Positions 1 through 9,472 are shown, counted from the first letter of the stretch. The stretch: 64,000 nt of DNA from Kitasatospora cineracea (GCF_003751605.1 NZ_RJVJ01000001.1:372001-436000); one strand, 5' to 3'. Numbers and translations: made by a program. The notes: generated by a model from the letters alone, not told the origin.

Positions 1-1041
1 GGCGTTGGCGGCGGTGCCGTCGCCGGCTTCGGCGGCCTCCTGCCACCATTCGGCGGCGGCGGCGAGGTCGCCGGTGTCGCGGAGCAGGAAGCCGAGGGCG
101 CAGGCGGCGCGGGCCTCGCCGTTCTGGGCGGACTGCCGGTACCAGCGGGCGGCTTCGTCGAGGTCGGCGCGGGCTTCGAGCAGGACGCCCAGGCGCAGCG
201 CGGCGCGGGCGTGGCTGCGGGCGGCGGCGGTGCGGTACCAGGTCTCGGCGGTGTCCTTGTCGCCGGCGGCTTCGCGCATCCGGGCGAGGCGGTAGGCGGC
301 TTCGCGGTGGCCGGAGTCGGCGGCGGCCTTGAACCAGCGTTCGGCGCGGACGTCGCGGCGGTGCTCCATGAGGTCGCCGAGGGCGTAGGCGCCGAGCGGG
401 TGGCCCTGTTCGGCGGCGTAGTGCAGCCAGTACTCGGCGGCCTCCTCCTCGCCCTGGTCGCGCAGTTGCAGGCCGAGGGCGTGGGCGGCGGGGGCGGATC
501 CGGCGACGGCGGCCTGCCGCCACCACTGGGCGGCCTCGGTGCGGTGGCCCTGCTGGTGGAGCAGGACGCCGAGGTTGTTGGCGGCGGCGCGCAGGCCCGC
601 GGCGGCGGCGGAGCGCAGGTACGGTTCGGCGTCGCGCAGGTCGCCGCGACGCAGCAGGAGGGCGCCGAGCTGGCTGGCGGCGTTCGGGTCGCCGGCGTCG
701 GCGGAGCCGCGGTGGCGGGCTTCGAGGGCGGCCTGTTCGCGGGCGGCGAGGGCAGTCTCGAAGCTGTCGGCGGCGTCGTCGTCGGGGTCGATGAGGTCGC
801 GGACGGAGGCGGCGGCGACCTGCTCGGCCGTCAGGTGGACGAGGCTCTCGGGGCCGTAGCCGGTCACGTCGGTGCCGCCCGCAGTGCCGCGCTGGGCGGG
901 CAGGCTGCCGGTGGACGGGCCGGCGGGCCGGTCGGCGGCCCGGGTGCCGGTGCCGCTACCGGTCTCGGTGTCGGTCCCGGTGTCCGGGGTGGTGCCGGCC
1001 GCCTGTCGTTCTCCCGTCCCGCTGTTGCCGATGAGCTTCAT
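1..1041 (-). CDS. Sel1/tetratricopeptide-repeat protein, 3' end cut by the window edge
   Basis: Reading leftward from an ATG at 1041, the frame stays open for 347 codons to the first base of the window, so the C-terminus is missing. After a Gly/Thr-rich N-terminal tail of about 60 residues come at least six degenerate 36-residue helical repeats carrying the Sel1 signature (for example AAQWWRQAAVAGSAPAAHAL and AARWYRQSAQNGEARAACAL). Sel1 and TPR repeats stack into protein-binding solenoids, so a scaffold or regulatory role is likely, but the partner cannot be read from the sequence. A GGGAG ribosome binding site lies upstream of the ATG. The opposite strand is also open over this stretch, but its translation is glycine/alanine filler, whereas this frame gives regular amphipathic repeats. 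Confidence 0.8.
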   Translation of the reverse strand, partial: MKLIGNSGTGERQAAGTTPDTGTDTETGSGTGTRAADRPAGPSTGSLPAQRGTAGGTDVTGYGPESLVHLTAEQVAAASVRDLIDPDDDAADSFETALAAREQAALEARHRGSADAGDPNAASQLGALLLRRGDLRDAEPYLRSAAAAGLRAAANNLGVLLHQQGHRTEAAQWWRQAAVAGSAPAAHALGLQLRDQGEEEAAEYWLHYAAEQGHPLGAYALGDLMEHRRDVRAERWFKAAADSGHREAAYRLARMREAAGDKDTAETWYRTAAARSHARAALRLGVLLEARADLDEAARWYRQSAQNGEARAACALGFLLRDTGDLAAAAEWWQEAAEAGDGTAANA

Positions 1042-1393
1042 GCCGACTCCCGCTCCCCCCGAGTGTCGCGGCATCCGCCCGGGGCCGTCGGCCCTGGGCG
1101 CCTCCCCCGGGGGGCGCGCCGGACCGGACGGCCGGTCAGCGGCCGTGCCGCGTCCCCCTCGTGGTTCATCGTCGCATCACCCGCACACCGCGTACACCTG
1201 CTCCGTCCGTTTTGGCGGAGCGGGGCCGAAGCCCGGCGAGATCGCTTCGGTTCTTTGTCGATTTCCCGACACTGAGCCCCACAAACCCCGGCCACGCATC
1301 GTACCGGAGTCGATCAACTCTCCGCGCGCGCAAGGGGGAAGGCCCGGAGGGCGAAATCCTCCGGGCCTTCCTTAAAGGGTTCTTGACGGAGCC
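1042..1393. other. Intergenic region between the Sel1-repeat gene and the chitinase gene
   Basis: This stretch of about 350 bases should hold the promoter of the leftward Sel1-repeat gene and it contains the terminator of the chitinase gene at 1337-1371. I see no convincing coding frame. Short frames on both strands overlap the Sel1 start and lack family features. Confidence 0.5.
1337..1371 (-). terminator. Hairpin terminator downstream of the chitinase gene
   Basis: A perfect 14-bp inverted repeat (1337-1350 with 1358-1371) closes a 7-base loop 23 bases after the chitinase stop codon. There is no long U-tract, which is usual for actinomycete terminators. Confidence 0.8.
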
Positions 1394-3412
1394 TCAGCTC
1401 ACGCTGAAGTCGTCGGCCTGGTAAGCGCCCTGTCCGTACCAACCATGCACCCAGACGGTGACCGAGGTCACCGCGGCACCGGTGGTGAACTTGGTGGACA
1501 GCTGCGTCCACGCGCTCCCGCCGGGGGTCCAGGTCGAGCTGTCCGCGCCGGAGCCGGTGACGCCCAGGTAGGTGTAGTTGCCCTTGACCCAGGCGGACAG
1601 CGTGTAGGTGGTGTTCGGCTTGACCGTGACGGTCTGCTGGCACTGCGCGGTGTCACCGGCGCTCGCGTTGCCCTGCAGGGCGTACGAGCCGGTGTGGCCG
1701 CCGCTGACCACCGCGCCGCCGCTGCCCGCGCAGGTCCACGGGCTGAGCGCGCCGGACTCCAGGCCGGGGTTGGCCACGATCCCGCCGCCGGGCGAGGTCG
1801 GCGAGGAGGACGGGCTGGTGGTCGGGCCGGTCGGCGAGGTCGACGGGCTGGTGGAGGGCGAGGTCGACGGGCTGGTCGACGGCGACGGCGAGGAGGACTT
1901 CGTCGGCGAGGCGCTGGCGCTGGGCGAGCCGGTCGGCGGGGCCGGGCAGGAGGCGGCCGAGCCGTTGGTGGCGTTCATCAGCGGGTTGAGCAGCGCCGCG
2001 TTCGGGTCGTCGTACAGCGAGAACACGAACGATCCGCCGAGGCCGTTGCAGTGCGCGTAGTCCATCTTGGCCTGGATGGACTTGGCGTTCTCGCCGGACC
2101 AGAAGTTGTTGCCGTCGTAGAAGTACGCCGCCTGCGAGGCCGGGTCCCAGTAGGTGTAGCTGGGGTTGTCGACCGTCCCGAGCAGTTCCTTGTACATCCG
2201 CACGCCGTTGACGTTGCCGGAGTTCGGCGCGCCCTGGGCCGGCCCGCTGGCGGGTTGGAACAGCCCGTGGTTGGCCCCCGCCGCCACGCCCGTCCAGCCG
2301 CGGTAGTACAGCGGGACGCCCATGTTCAGCTTGTTCGCCGGGAACCCGCCGGGGATGCCGTACGAGGAGTCGCCGACCGTGTACGCCTTGACCGCCTCGT
2401 CGATCGAGTACTTGGCGTTGCCCGGCGGCACGTTGTTCATCGGGTCGTTCGGGTTCTGGTAGACCGGCGTCTGGTGGTTGGTCGGCCCCTGGGCCTCCCA
2501 GCCGCCGTGCATGTCGTACGTCATCGGGTCCGCGAAGGTCAGGTACTGCCCGATCTTGTCGGTCTCGATGTACTGGATCTTGTCCTGGCCGGCCGGCAGC
2601 GCCGCGCTCAGCGCGTAGGTCTTGCCGTCCGCGCTGCCCTGGGTGTTGAGCTGGTTGCGGAACTCGGCCAGCAGGGCGGTGAAGTTCTGCTTGTCGTTCG
2701 GCGAGGCGTGGTTGCCGAGGTGGCCGCCGCCGCCCGGGTACTCCCAGTCGATGTCGAAGCCGTCGAAGATGCCCTTGCCGGTGCCGGCGCCGCCGTAGCC
2801 GCCCTGCGCGGGCAGGTTGCCCTTGATGAACATGTCGACGCAGGACGAGACGAACTTCTTGCGCGCGGCGTCGTTGGCCGCCACGTCGGAGAAGTACTTG
2901 GAGTACGTCCAACCGCCGATCGACATCAGCACCTTGAGCTTCGGGTACTTCGCCTTCAGCTCCTGGAGCTGGTGGAAGTTGCCCGCCAGTGGCTGGTTCC
3001 AGGTGTCGGTGGAGTTGTCCACGCTGTTGCCGTTGGCGAAGGTCTTGGCGTAGTCGGCGTAGTAGTCGCCCGCGCCGTCACCGGCGTTCGGGTTGTTCTC
3101 GTCCTGCGAGGCCGCCGAGTTCGGCTCGAAGCAGGTCAGGTTGTTGGGGTCGATGTTGGCGAAGTCGTACAGCAGGTAGTCGAGCTTCCCGGCCATGCCG
3201 TTGGTGTCGACGTTCTTGAGGTAGAAGGCGTTCGAGTAGATCGACCACTGGTCGAAGTACGCGACCTTCATGCCACCGCTGGTGGCGGGGGCCCCGGTCG
3301 TGTTGCCCGGCCCGGCGGTCGCGCTGGGGGCTCCCAGCAGCGACACCGCTCCGGCGAGCAGCGTGGCGGCCGCGGCCGTGACGGCCCAGGCCCTGCGGTT
3401 GTTGCGATGCAT
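1394..3412 (-). CDS. Secreted GH18 chitinase with C-terminal carbohydrate-binding module
   Basis: This 672-residue extracellular endochitinase-type enzyme hydrolyses beta-1,4 links of chitin by substrate-assisted catalysis. Residues 1-33 form a Sec signal peptide with a basic start, an Ala/Leu core and an ATA-type cleavage site. The GH18 barrel follows, with the DxxDxDxE motif as D217, D220, D222 and catalytic E224 (DGFDIDWEYPG). A Ser/Pro/Thr linker of roughly 40-50 residues leads to a jelly-roll-like binding module over about the last 130 residues, resembling CBM4/9/16-type domains. The ATG at 3412 is chosen because AGGAGAGAGG lies at the right distance upstream and the signal peptide begins there; an upstream in-frame start would bury the signal peptide. 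The promoter carries a DasR-like site, fitting control by N-acetylglucosamine. Confidence 0.93.
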   Translation of the reverse strand: MHRNNRRAWAVTAAAATLLAGAVSLLGAPSATAGPGNTTGAPATSGGMKVAYFDQWSIYSNAFYLKNVDTNGMAGKLDYLLYDFANIDPNNLTCFEPNSAASQDENNPNAGDGAGDYYADYAKTFANGNSVDNSTDTWNQPLAGNFHQLQELKAKYPKLKVLMSIGGWTYSKYFSDVAANDAARKKFVSSCVDMFIKGNLPAQGGYGGAGTGKGIFDGFDIDWEYPGGGGHLGNHASPNDKQNFTALLAEFRNQLNTQGSADGKTYALSAALPAGQDKIQYIETDKIGQYLTFADPMTYDMHGGWEAQGPTNHQTPVYQNPNDPMNNVPPGNAKYSIDEAVKAYTVGDSSYGIPGGFPANKLNMGVPLYYRGWTGVAAGANHGLFQPASGPAQGAPNSGNVNGVRMYKELLGTVDNPSYTYWDPASQAAYFYDGNNFWSGENAKSIQAKMDYAHCNGLGGSFVFSLYDDPNAALLNPLMNATNGSAASCPAPPTGSPSASASPTKSSSPSPSTSPSTSPSTSPSTSPTGPTTSPSSSPTSPGGGIVANPGLESGALSPWTCAGSGGAVVSGGHTGSYALQGNASAGDTAQCQQTVTVKPNTTYTLSAWVKGNYTYLGVTGSGADSSTWTPGGSAWTQLSTKFTTGAAVTSVTVWVHGWYGQGAYQADDFSVS

Positions 3413-3577
3413 GCGGATGTGCCTCTCTCCTGTCACGTGGGGATGCAGGAACGCCGTCCGACACCCGGTCGGGGAGAGCGGCAGACGGAACCAGAACGCG
3501 ATCAATTCCCGTTACTGGTAAAGGAGTTGCAACGCATCAGGACGGGCGGTGGGGGCCGCCCGTCATGGGCATGACCC

Positions 3578-3606
3578 AGATTGGACTGGACCACATGGGG
3601 TGTCAA
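3578..3606 (-). promoter_or_regulatory. Chitinase promoter with DasR-like operator in the spacer
   Basis: Reading leftward, a perfect -35 hexamer TTGACA (3606-3601) is followed by a 17-base spacer and a -10-like CAATCT (3583-3578). The segment 3580-3595, ATTGGACTGGACCACA, matches 12 of 16 positions of the DasR response element (ACTGGTCTAGACCACT, recalled from Streptomyces literature). It covers much of the spacer and part of the -10. A repressor bound here would block RNA polymerase and be released by aminosugar phosphates. Confidence 0.6.
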
Positions 3607-3620
3607 TCGACCGGACACCC
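3598..3620. promoter_or_regulatory. 7-bp inverted repeat overlapping the chitinase -35 box
   Basis: GGGTGTC (3598-3604) and GACACCC (3614-3620) form a perfect dyad with a 9-base spacer. It straddles the -35 hexamer and could be a second operator or a two-component regulator site. The bound protein is unknown. Confidence 0.4.
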
Positions 3621-3643
3621 AAGGAATGGCAAAGGGAACGACG

Positions 3644-3673
3644 AAGGCCCGGAGGCTGATGCCTCCGGGCCTT
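3644..3673 (-). terminator. Hairpin terminator after tRNA-fMet
   Basis: A perfect 13-bp stem (3644-3656 with 3661-3673) with a TGAT loop lies 11 bases beyond the tRNA 3' end. Its stem sequence closely resembles that of the chitinase terminator. Confidence 0.75.
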
Positions 3674-3684
3674 TCGCTACTGAG

Positions 3685-3758
3685 TAGCGGGGACAGGATT
3701 TGAACCTGCGACCTCTGGGTTATGAGCCCAGCGAGCTACCGAGCTGCTCCACCCCGCG
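3685..3758 (-). tRNA. Initiator tRNA-fMet (anticodon CAT)
   Basis: The 74-base gene folds into a full cloverleaf. Initiator features are visible: the first base pair of the acceptor stem is mismatched (C against T), and the anticodon stem has the three consecutive G-C pairs in GGGCTCATAACCC, which direct the tRNA to the ribosomal P site. The 3' CCA is not encoded and must be added by nucleotidyltransferase. Confidence 0.95.
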
Positions 3759-3815
3759 TCGGTGAAACCACTGTATCACGATCACGGGGTGAACCAACAA
3801 ACCGGTTCCCGCAGC

Positions 3816-6776
3816 TCAGCCGGTGGGCGAGGCCGCGGGCGAGGCGGCGGGCGAGGCGGTGGACGAGACCGCGGGCGGAGCGCCGCCGGCCTTCTGCTCG
3901 GCGGCCATCGCGTCGCCGATGGCCTTCTTCAGCGCCTCCTGGGCCTTGCCGTACGCCGCCCAGTCGCCGTTCTTCATCGCCGCCTGGCCGTCGTCGAAGG
4001 CCTTCTGCGCCTCGGTGAGCGCCTTCTGCACCTCCGGGCTGTCCGGCGTGGTCGGCGTCGTGGGCGTGGTCGGCGTGGTCGGCGTCCCGGTGCCCGGGTT
4101 CTGCGGATCGGCCGGGGCGGTCGGGGTGGTGGCCCCGTTAGCCGCGCCGCCGAGCACCTTGGCCAGCGCCTGGTCCAGGGTGTCCTCGAGCGCCACGTTG
4201 TGGTCGCCGTACACCGCCAGCACCTTCTTCAGCACCGGCACCTTGGCGCCGCGGGCCACCAGGTACACCGGCTCCACGTTGAGGATGCCGCCGCCGACCG
4301 GCAGGGTCAGCAGGTTGCCGTACACCACGTCGGAGTCGGTGCCGCTGCGCAGCAGCGTCAGCTGGCGGGCCACCTCGGAGTCGGAGTTGAACTTCGCCTG
4401 GGTCAGCGCCGGGCCGAGCGCGCCCGAACCGGACGGCATCCGCAGGATCCGCAGCTTGCCGTAGCCCGGGCCCGGGTCGGCGTCGGCGGTCATGAACGCG
4501 GCCAGGTTCTTGCGGCCCGAGGGCACGAAGGAGGTGGTCAGCGAGAAGCTGGCCGCCTTGGCGTCCGGCATCCGCAGCGTCAGGTAGTACGGCGGCTGCA
4601 CCTCGTGGGTGTTGACCGTCGGGTCCTCCGGCACCTCCCAGATGTCGGTGCCGTTGAAGAACGCCGTGGCGTCGGTCATGTGGTACTGCCCGAGCAGGTC
4701 GCGCTGCACCTTGAACAGGTCCTGCGGGTAGCGCAGGTGCGGCAGCAGGGTGGCCGGGACGTCCGCCTTCGGCTTCACCGTGCCCGGGAACGCCTTCATC
4801 CAGGTCTTCAGCACCGGGTCGGCCTCGTCCCACTGGTAGAGCGTCACCTCGCCGGTGTACGCGTCCACGGTGGCCTTCACCGAGTTGCGGATGTAGTTGA
4901 CCTGGTTGACGGCGGTCAGGGTGCGGCCGCGCTGGTCGGTCAGCGAGTCCTTGGTGGCGTCGCCGAAGGTGGTCTTGGACGAGAACGGGTACCCGTCCGA
5001 GGTGGTGTAGCCGTCCAGCACCCACACCAGCCGGCCGTTCTCCACCACCGGGTACGGGTCGGCGTCGATCGACAGCCACGGCGCGACCTTCTCGACCCGC
5101 TCCTTGGGGGTGCGGTCGTACAGGATCTTCGCGTCGTCCTTGATCGCCCCCGAGTAGAGCAGCTGCGGCTCGGCGAACTTCACCGCGTACGCGGCCCGGG
5201 TCAGCGGGTTGTTCAGCGAGACGCCGCTGCCGCCGCTGTACTGGGAGGTCTGGTCCGGCTGTCCGTCCCGGGTGTAGTCGATCTCGTCCATGCCGGGCCC
5301 GACGACGGAGTACATCGTCGTCTTCTCGCCGTAGTACACCCGCTGCTCGTACGCGCCCAGGTCGCCCTCGGCGGGCAGCGCGTGCTCGGTGTAGACCGGG
5401 TTGCCGTTGGCGTCGACCTGGTTGCCCTTGGCGGCGACCACGCCGTACCCGTGGGTGTACTTGAAGTGGTCGTTGATGAAGTTGCGCTGCTGCACGCCGG
5501 TCAGGTCCAGCTCGCGCACGCCCAGCACGGTGTCCTGGTCGCCGTAGCGGTCCACGTCCAGCGTCTTGGGGAACGCGTAGTAGTTGCGCAGCGCCTGGTT
5601 CTGCTGGAACGTCGGCGAGACCACGTTCGGGTCCAGCAGCCGGATGTCCGAGACGGTCTGCGCGTCCTGCTTGAGCTTGTCGGCGTCGGTCGAGTCGGTC
5701 GGCGTGTACTGCTGTTCGGCCGCGTCCGCGATGCCGTACGCCTGCCTGGTCGCGTCGATGTTCTTCTGGATGTACGCGGTCTCCTTGGCCTGCTCGTTCG
5801 GCTTGACCTGGAACTGCTGCACCAGCGCCGGGTAGAGGCCGCCGACCAGCAGCGCGGACAGCGCCATCAGCCCGAAGCCGATCAGCGCCGGTGCCCAGGT
5901 CCGCCGGATCGGGGTCAGGAAGAACAGCAGCGCGCAGATGATCGCCACGAAGAACAGGATCGTCTTGGCCGGCAGGAACGCGTTGGCGTCCACGTAGCGC
6001 AGGCCGGTCCAGCCGTCGACGTTCTTGTACGACTCGCTCTTCACCGCCAGCGCATACCGGTCCAGCCAGTACGCCACCGCCTTCAGCAGCACGAACACGC
6101 CCAGCAGCACGGCCAGGTGGCCCTGCGCCCCGGCGCTCGCCCGCCGCCCGGGGCCCTGCAGCCGCAGGCCCCCGTACAGGTAGTGCACGGCGGTCGCCGC
6201 CAGCAGCGAGACGATCACCGCGCTGAACGCGAAGCCCAGCACGAACTGGTACCAGGGCAGGTCGAACGCGTAGTACGAGACGTCCTGGTGGAACTGGCTG
6301 TCCTTCACGCCGAACGGGGTGCCGTTGACCCACAGCATCCACGTCCGCCACTGCGCGCCCGCCGCGGCGCCGGCCGCCAGGCCGACCAGCAGCGACAGGC
6401 CGACCATCAGCCACTTGCGGAACGGCGCGATGCCCGTCCGGTAGCGGTCCAGGCTCTGCTGCTCCACCGACATCGCGGCCAGCGGCGGCCGCAGCCGGTG
6501 CGCCAGCCACAGGTTGAACCCGACGACCAGGGCCATCAGCAGCCCGAAGACCGCGAACAGGCCCGCCTTGGCGCCCAGTTGGGAGGTGAACACCGAGCCG
6601 TAGTGCACCGAGTCGAACCACAGCCAGTCGGTCCACAGGCCCGCGAACATCACGAACAGCAGGAACAGCGCCGCCAGGACGCCCACCGTCAGCAGCAGCA
6701 CCTTCGCCCGGCGCGACGGCGGCCCGACTCTCGCTCGGAAACCCGGACCGGAGCGGTCCGGCATCTGGAAGGTCAA
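3816..6776 (-). CDS. UPF0182 (COG1615) family large membrane protein
   Basis: This 986-residue protein belongs to the UPF0182 family found across actinobacteria; its biochemical role is unknown. The N-terminal third carries about seven hydrophobic helices (around residues 24-310). A long, mostly extracytoplasmic region follows, with family features such as [18 protein letters not shown] and YTHGYG segments. The C-terminus has a PTT repeat linker and a charged Ala/Lys helix. A TTG start at 6776 is preferred because GAGGTGG lies 5-11 bases upstream; the ATG four codons later (6764) has no such site. Two other family positions could not be checked. The gene is monocistronic, next to the fMet tRNA. 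Confidence 0.9.
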   Translation of the reverse strand: MTFQMPDRSGPGFRARVGPPSRRAKVLLLTVGVLAALFLLFVMFAGLWTDWLWFDSVHYGSVFTSQLGAKAGLFAVFGLLMALVVGFNLWLAHRLRPPLAAMSVEQQSLDRYRTGIAPFRKWLMVGLSLLVGLAAGAAAGAQWRTWMLWVNGTPFGVKDSQFHQDVSYYAFDLPWYQFVLGFAFSAVIVSLLAATAVHYLYGGLRLQGPGRRASAGAQGHLAVLLGVFVLLKAVAYWLDRYALAVKSESYKNVDGWTGLRYVDANAFLPAKTILFFVAIICALLFFLTPIRRTWAPALIGFGLMALSALLVGGLYPALVQQFQVKPNEQAKETAYIQKNIDATRQAYGIADAAEQQYTPTDSTDADKLKQDAQTVSDIRLLDPNVVSPTFQQNQALRNYYAFPKTLDVDRYGDQDTVLGVRELDLTGVQQRNFINDHFKYTHGYGVVAAKGNQVDANGNPVYTEHALPAEGDLGAYEQRVYYGEKTTMYSVVGPGMDEIDYTRDGQPDQTSQYSGGSGVSLNNPLTRAAYAVKFAEPQLLYSGAIKDDAKILYDRTPKERVEKVAPWLSIDADPYPVVENGRLVWVLDGYTTSDGYPFSSKTTFGDATKDSLTDQRGRTLTAVNQVNYIRNSVKATVDAYTGEVTLYQWDEADPVLKTWMKAFPGTVKPKADVPATLLPHLRYPQDLFKVQRDLLGQYHMTDATAFFNGTDIWEVPEDPTVNTHEVQPPYYLTLRMPDAKAASFSLTTSFVPSGRKNLAAFMTADADPGPGYGKLRILRMPSGSGALGPALTQAKFNSDSEVARQLTLLRSGTDSDVVYGNLLTLPVGGGILNVEPVYLVARGAKVPVLKKVLAVYGDHNVALEDTLDQALAKVLGGAANGATTPTAPADPQNPGTGTPTTPTTPTTPTTPDSPEVQKALTEAQKAFDDGQAAMKNGDWAAYGKAQEALKKAIGDAMAAEQKAGGAPPAVSSTASPAASPAASPTG

Positions 6777-6930
6777 GGCGCCACCTCAGCTGTCGTCGTC
6801 ATCGGGAATGCCGCCGCCGCAGCGGTCGCGGACGGCGGTCTCCCCATGCAACTTAATTCGTCTTTACCTGAGTTCCCGGCGGCTGCGTCGGAGTTGGAGC
6901 GGGCACCCCCGGGCATGTGAGGATGACCCC

Positions 6931-7491
6931 ATGTCCGACTCCCCTGACCTGACCGCCGCCGCCTCCGGCCTCCCCGCGGCCACCCCCCTCACCCGGGCCG
7001 CCCTGGAGATCGACGAGCACGCCGCGACCCTCGGCTGGGACCTCCCGGCCCGCCTGTTCGCCCTGGTCGACAACGCCCAGATGCGCAAGGCCAACCCGCG
7101 GCTCGCCTCGCAGCTCGGCCTGGACGACAACCCGACCGGCCTCACGCCGGTCGAGCAGGAGGAGATCCCCCCGGGCACCGAGCTCGACCGCTTCCTCGGC
7201 ACCATCGCCTGGCCGGACGGCGTGGTCGGCTGCGCCCTGGTCGTCGAGCGCCTGATGCTCCCGCCCGGCGCCGAGTCCTCCCGGCCGAAGAACGCCGGCG
7301 AGAAGGAGATCAACGACTGGGTGGCCACCCACCCGCAGCGCCAGGAGGTCCGGATCACCGCGGCCGTCCTGCGCGACGGCTCCAAGGAGGTCGCGCTGCG
7401 CCTGCGCGAGAAGGACCTCGCCCGCGAGGTCCTCACCGGCCCCGAGCTGGTCCCCAACCTGACGGACGCCCTGCTCTCCACCTTCTCCTAG
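6931..7491 (+). CDS. PPA1309-type conserved actinobacterial protein
   Basis: This 186-residue soluble protein has no signal peptide or membrane segment. It matches the PPA1309 family of conserved actinobacterial proteins (TLGWDLPARLFALVDNAQM near the start, TIAWPDGVVGCALVVERLMLP in the middle, EVALRLREKDLAREVLTGPE near the end). No catalytic motif is recognisable and the family has no assigned function. The ATG at 6931 is preceded by GAGG. It is divergent from the UPF0182 gene and convergent with the PDZ protease, a neighbourhood also known around the UPF0182 gene in other actinobacteria. Confidence 0.85.
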   Translation: MSDSPDLTAAASGLPAATPLTRAALEIDEHAATLGWDLPARLFALVDNAQMRKANPRLASQLGLDDNPTGLTPVEQEEIPPGTELDRFLGTIAWPDGVVGCALVVERLMLPPGAESSRPKNAGEKEINDWVATHPQRQEVRITAAVLRDGSKEVALRLREKDLAREVLTGPELVPNLTDALLSTFS

Positions 7492-7500
7492 CGCTCCCGG

Positions 7501-7521
7501 CGGGCCCCTCCCCGGGGCCCG
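7501..7521. terminator. Bidirectional hairpin between convergent genes
   Basis: An 8-bp G/C stem (7501-7508 with 7514-7521) with a 5-base loop sits between the stop codons of the PPA1309-type gene and the protease gene, and could serve both. Confidence 0.65.
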
Positions 7522-7537
7522 GCCGCTCAGCCCCGGC

Positions 7538-8620
7538 TCAGCCGCAGCTCGGCAGCGCCGCCTTGTCGCCGCCGCGGATGCTGTCCAGGGCCTTCACCGC
7601 GCCGTCCAGGTTCTCGACCTTGACCAGGGTCAGCCCGGACGGGGTGCCCTTGACCGCCTCGGAGCAGTTGTCGGCGGGGGTGAAGAAGTACTCGGCGCCC
7701 TTGTCCCGGGCCGCGATCAGCTTCATCTGGATGCCGCCGATCGGGCCGACCGCGCCGTCGTCGTCGATGGTGCCGGTGCCCGCCACGAACTTGCCGCCGG
7801 TGAGGTCGGTGGGGGTGAGCTTGTCGACGATGCCGAGGGCGAACATCAGGCCGGCGCTGGGGCCGCCGACGTCCTGCAGGCCGATGTCGATCTTGAACGG
7901 GTAGACGTGGTCGACGCCGGGCGTGATGCCGACGACCGCCCGCTCCGGGCCGCTGTCCGCGGACTTGCCGGTCACGATCGGCACCTCGACCCGGTCCGCC
8001 GGGTCCGGCGAGGCACCGGCCTTGGCGTGCGGGACCACGGTGAAGACCACGGTCTCGCCCGGCTTGTGCTTGGTCACCTGCGCGGCCACCTGGGTCTGGC
8101 CGGTGATGGCCGTGCCGTCCACCGCGACGATCTGGTCGCCCGCGTGCAGCTTGCCCTCGGAGGGCCCGCCGGCGGCCACCGAGGAGACGATGATCTCGGT
8201 GCTGACCGGGATGCCCAGCTCCTTGAGCGCCGCGGTCTTGGCGCTGTCCTCGGAGGAGGCGAACTGCTCGGCGTTCTCCTGCTGGGCCTCCTGGTCGGTC
8301 TGGCCCTTCGGGTAGACGTTGTCGTGCGGGACGACCAGCACGTCGTCCCGCATCCAGCCGACCAGCGCCGAGACCAGGCTCGGCTGGTAGTTCGCCCCGG
8401 TGACCTGGACCGTGGTCATGTTGAGGTGGCCGCTGGTCGGGTAGGTCTCGTGGCCGGTGATGGTGATCACCGGCGTGCCGGTCTTGTCCTGCGTGCCGAG
8501 GGTGTTGTACGTCGGCCCCGGGCTCATCTCGGTGAACGGCACCTTGAACAGGACCGAGGCACAGAGCAGGCCTATCAGCAGCAGGGTGGCGGCGAGCATC
8601 GTCGCCGATCGGCGTGGCAT
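7538..8620 (-). CDS. YlbL-type membrane-anchored PDZ domain, Lon-like (S16) serine protease
   Basis: This 360-residue protein has one N-terminal membrane anchor (residues 8-26) placing the rest outside the membrane. A PDZ domain (about 140-205) is followed by an S16 Lon-type proteolytic domain. The Ser-Lys dyad is visible as S255 in DVGGPSAGLMFALG and K300 in GGIQMKLIAARDKG. The family processes or degrades envelope-associated substrates; the actual substrate here is unknown. Length and architecture match the B. subtilis YlbL and M. tuberculosis Rv3194c families. The ATG start lies immediately before the basic residues flanking the anchor. Confidence 0.92.
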   Translation of the reverse strand: MPRRSATMLAATLLLIGLLCASVLFKVPFTEMSPGPTYNTLGTQDKTGTPVITITGHETYPTSGHLNMTTVQVTGANYQPSLVSALVGWMRDDVLVVPHDNVYPKGQTDQEAQQENAEQFASSEDSAKTAALKELGIPVSTEIIVSSVAAGGPSEGKLHAGDQIVAVDGTAITGQTQVAAQVTKHKPGETVVFTVVPHAKAGASPDPADRVEVPIVTGKSADSGPERAVVGITPGVDHVYPFKIDIGLQDVGGPSAGLMFALGIVDKLTPTDLTGGKFVAGTGTIDDDGAVGPIGGIQMKLIAARDKGAEYFFTPADNCSEAVKGTPSGLTLVKVENLDGAVKALDSIRGGDKAALPSCG

Positions 8621-8703
8621 GCCACGACAGTACGGGAAGTGCCGGACGGGGTGTACCGCCGGTCCGCGCCCCGCACCACCGATCGGGGACGGGGCGGCGG
8701 CGG

Positions 8704-8871
8704 TCAGTCCCGGGCGCCGGTACTGCGCTCCATCGCGGCGCGGAAGCGCTCGTGCTCGGCGAGCGAGGACGGATCGGTCGTGGCGCGGGGCGGGCGGGCC
8801 GCCCAGGTCGCCCAGACCGCGGCCAGCACCCCGGCCACCACAGGAATGCTCAACCAGGCGAGCACAGCCAT
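8704..8871 (-). CDS. Small single-pass membrane protein, 55 aa
   Basis: The predicted protein starts MAVLAWLSIPVVAGVLAAVW, a single hydrophobic helix, followed by a short charged tail ending ERFRAAMERSTGARD. GGGGAG lies about eight bases upstream of the ATG at 8871, favouring this start over an in-frame GTG/ATG-type start five codons earlier. It lies between the protease and moaE genes on the same strand. The function is unknown. Recurring short proteins of this type occur beside the YlbL gene in streptomycetes, as far as I recall. Confidence 0.65.
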   Translation of the reverse strand: MAVLAWLSIPVVAGVLAAVWATWAARPPRATTDPSSLAEHERFRAAMERSTGARD

Positions 8872-9031
8872 TTTCGGACTCCCCACAGGCTCGTCATGCG
8901 TATCAGCAGATTAACCGCCTGCTGGGGGAACGGCGCGAGCGGCATCCGGGTTACGGGACGCGGTCCGCTCTTCACCACAAGGTGTACCGCCGAACGGGCA
9001 ACGAGCGCCGCCCGGACCGGACACGGGGGCG

Positions 9032-9472
9032 TCAGCAGGAGCCGGCGCCGACCCACTCCTCCTCGCCGTCGGCGAAGACCTGGTGCTTCCAGATCGGCAC
9101 CTCGTGCTTGAGGTCGTCGATCAGCCGCCGGGAGGCCGCGAACGCCTCGCCGCGGTGCGGGCAGGACACCGCGACGATCACCGCGACGTCGCCGACCTCC
9201 AGCCGGCCGGTGCGGTGCACCGCGGCCAGCGCCCGGACCGGGAAGTCCGCGCAGACCTTCTCGGCGATCCGGCGCAGCTCGCGCAGGGCGGTCGGGTGGG
9301 CGCTGTACTCCAGCGCGGCGACCGGCTTGCCGCCGTCGTGGTCGCGCACCGTGCCGACGAACAGGGTGGTGCCGCCGGCCGCGTCGTCGCCGACCGCGGC
9401 GTGGACCTCGTCGAGCGAGAGCGCGCTCTCGCGGACGTCGAGCAGGCGGATCGGGTCGTGGTTCTCGGACAT
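9032..9472 (-). CDS. moaE: Molybdopterin synthase catalytic subunit MoaE
   Basis: MoaE inserts sulfur carried on the MoaD thiocarboxylate into precursor Z to make molybdopterin. The 146-residue length from the ATG at 9472 fits the family. Conserved features are seen: TTLFVGTVRDHDGG near the start, HRTGRLEVGDVAVIVAVSCPHRGEAF in the middle, and the two active-site lysines K122 and K129 in LKHEVPIWKHQ, spaced seven residues as in E. coli K119/K126. In-frame starts exist up to 9544, but the extra residues are basic filler. No moaD is adjacent. moeZ, which can load sulfur on MoaD-like carriers, lies at 45.7 kb. Confidence 0.92.
   Translation of the reverse strand: MSENHDPIRLLDVRESALSLDEVHAAVGDDAAGGTTLFVGTVRDHDGGKPVAALEYSAHPTALRELRRIAEKVCADFPVRALAAVHRTGRLEVGDVAVIVAVSCPHRGEAFAASRRLIDDLKHEVPIWKHQVFADGEEEWVGAGSC

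Noticed and set aside
211..1275. Long rightward open frame over the left edge
   Set aside because: Its translation is Gly/Ala/Val filler; the leftward frame gives clear Sel1 repeats over the same DNA.
1445..3574. 709-codon rightward frame opposite the chitinase gene
   Set aside because: High-GC shadow of the chitinase gene with Arg/Gly/Val-rich composition and no motifs.
3762..6920. 1052-codon rightward frame opposite UPF0182
   Set aside because: Antisense shadow; composition dominated by Arg, Val, Gln and His, no domain.
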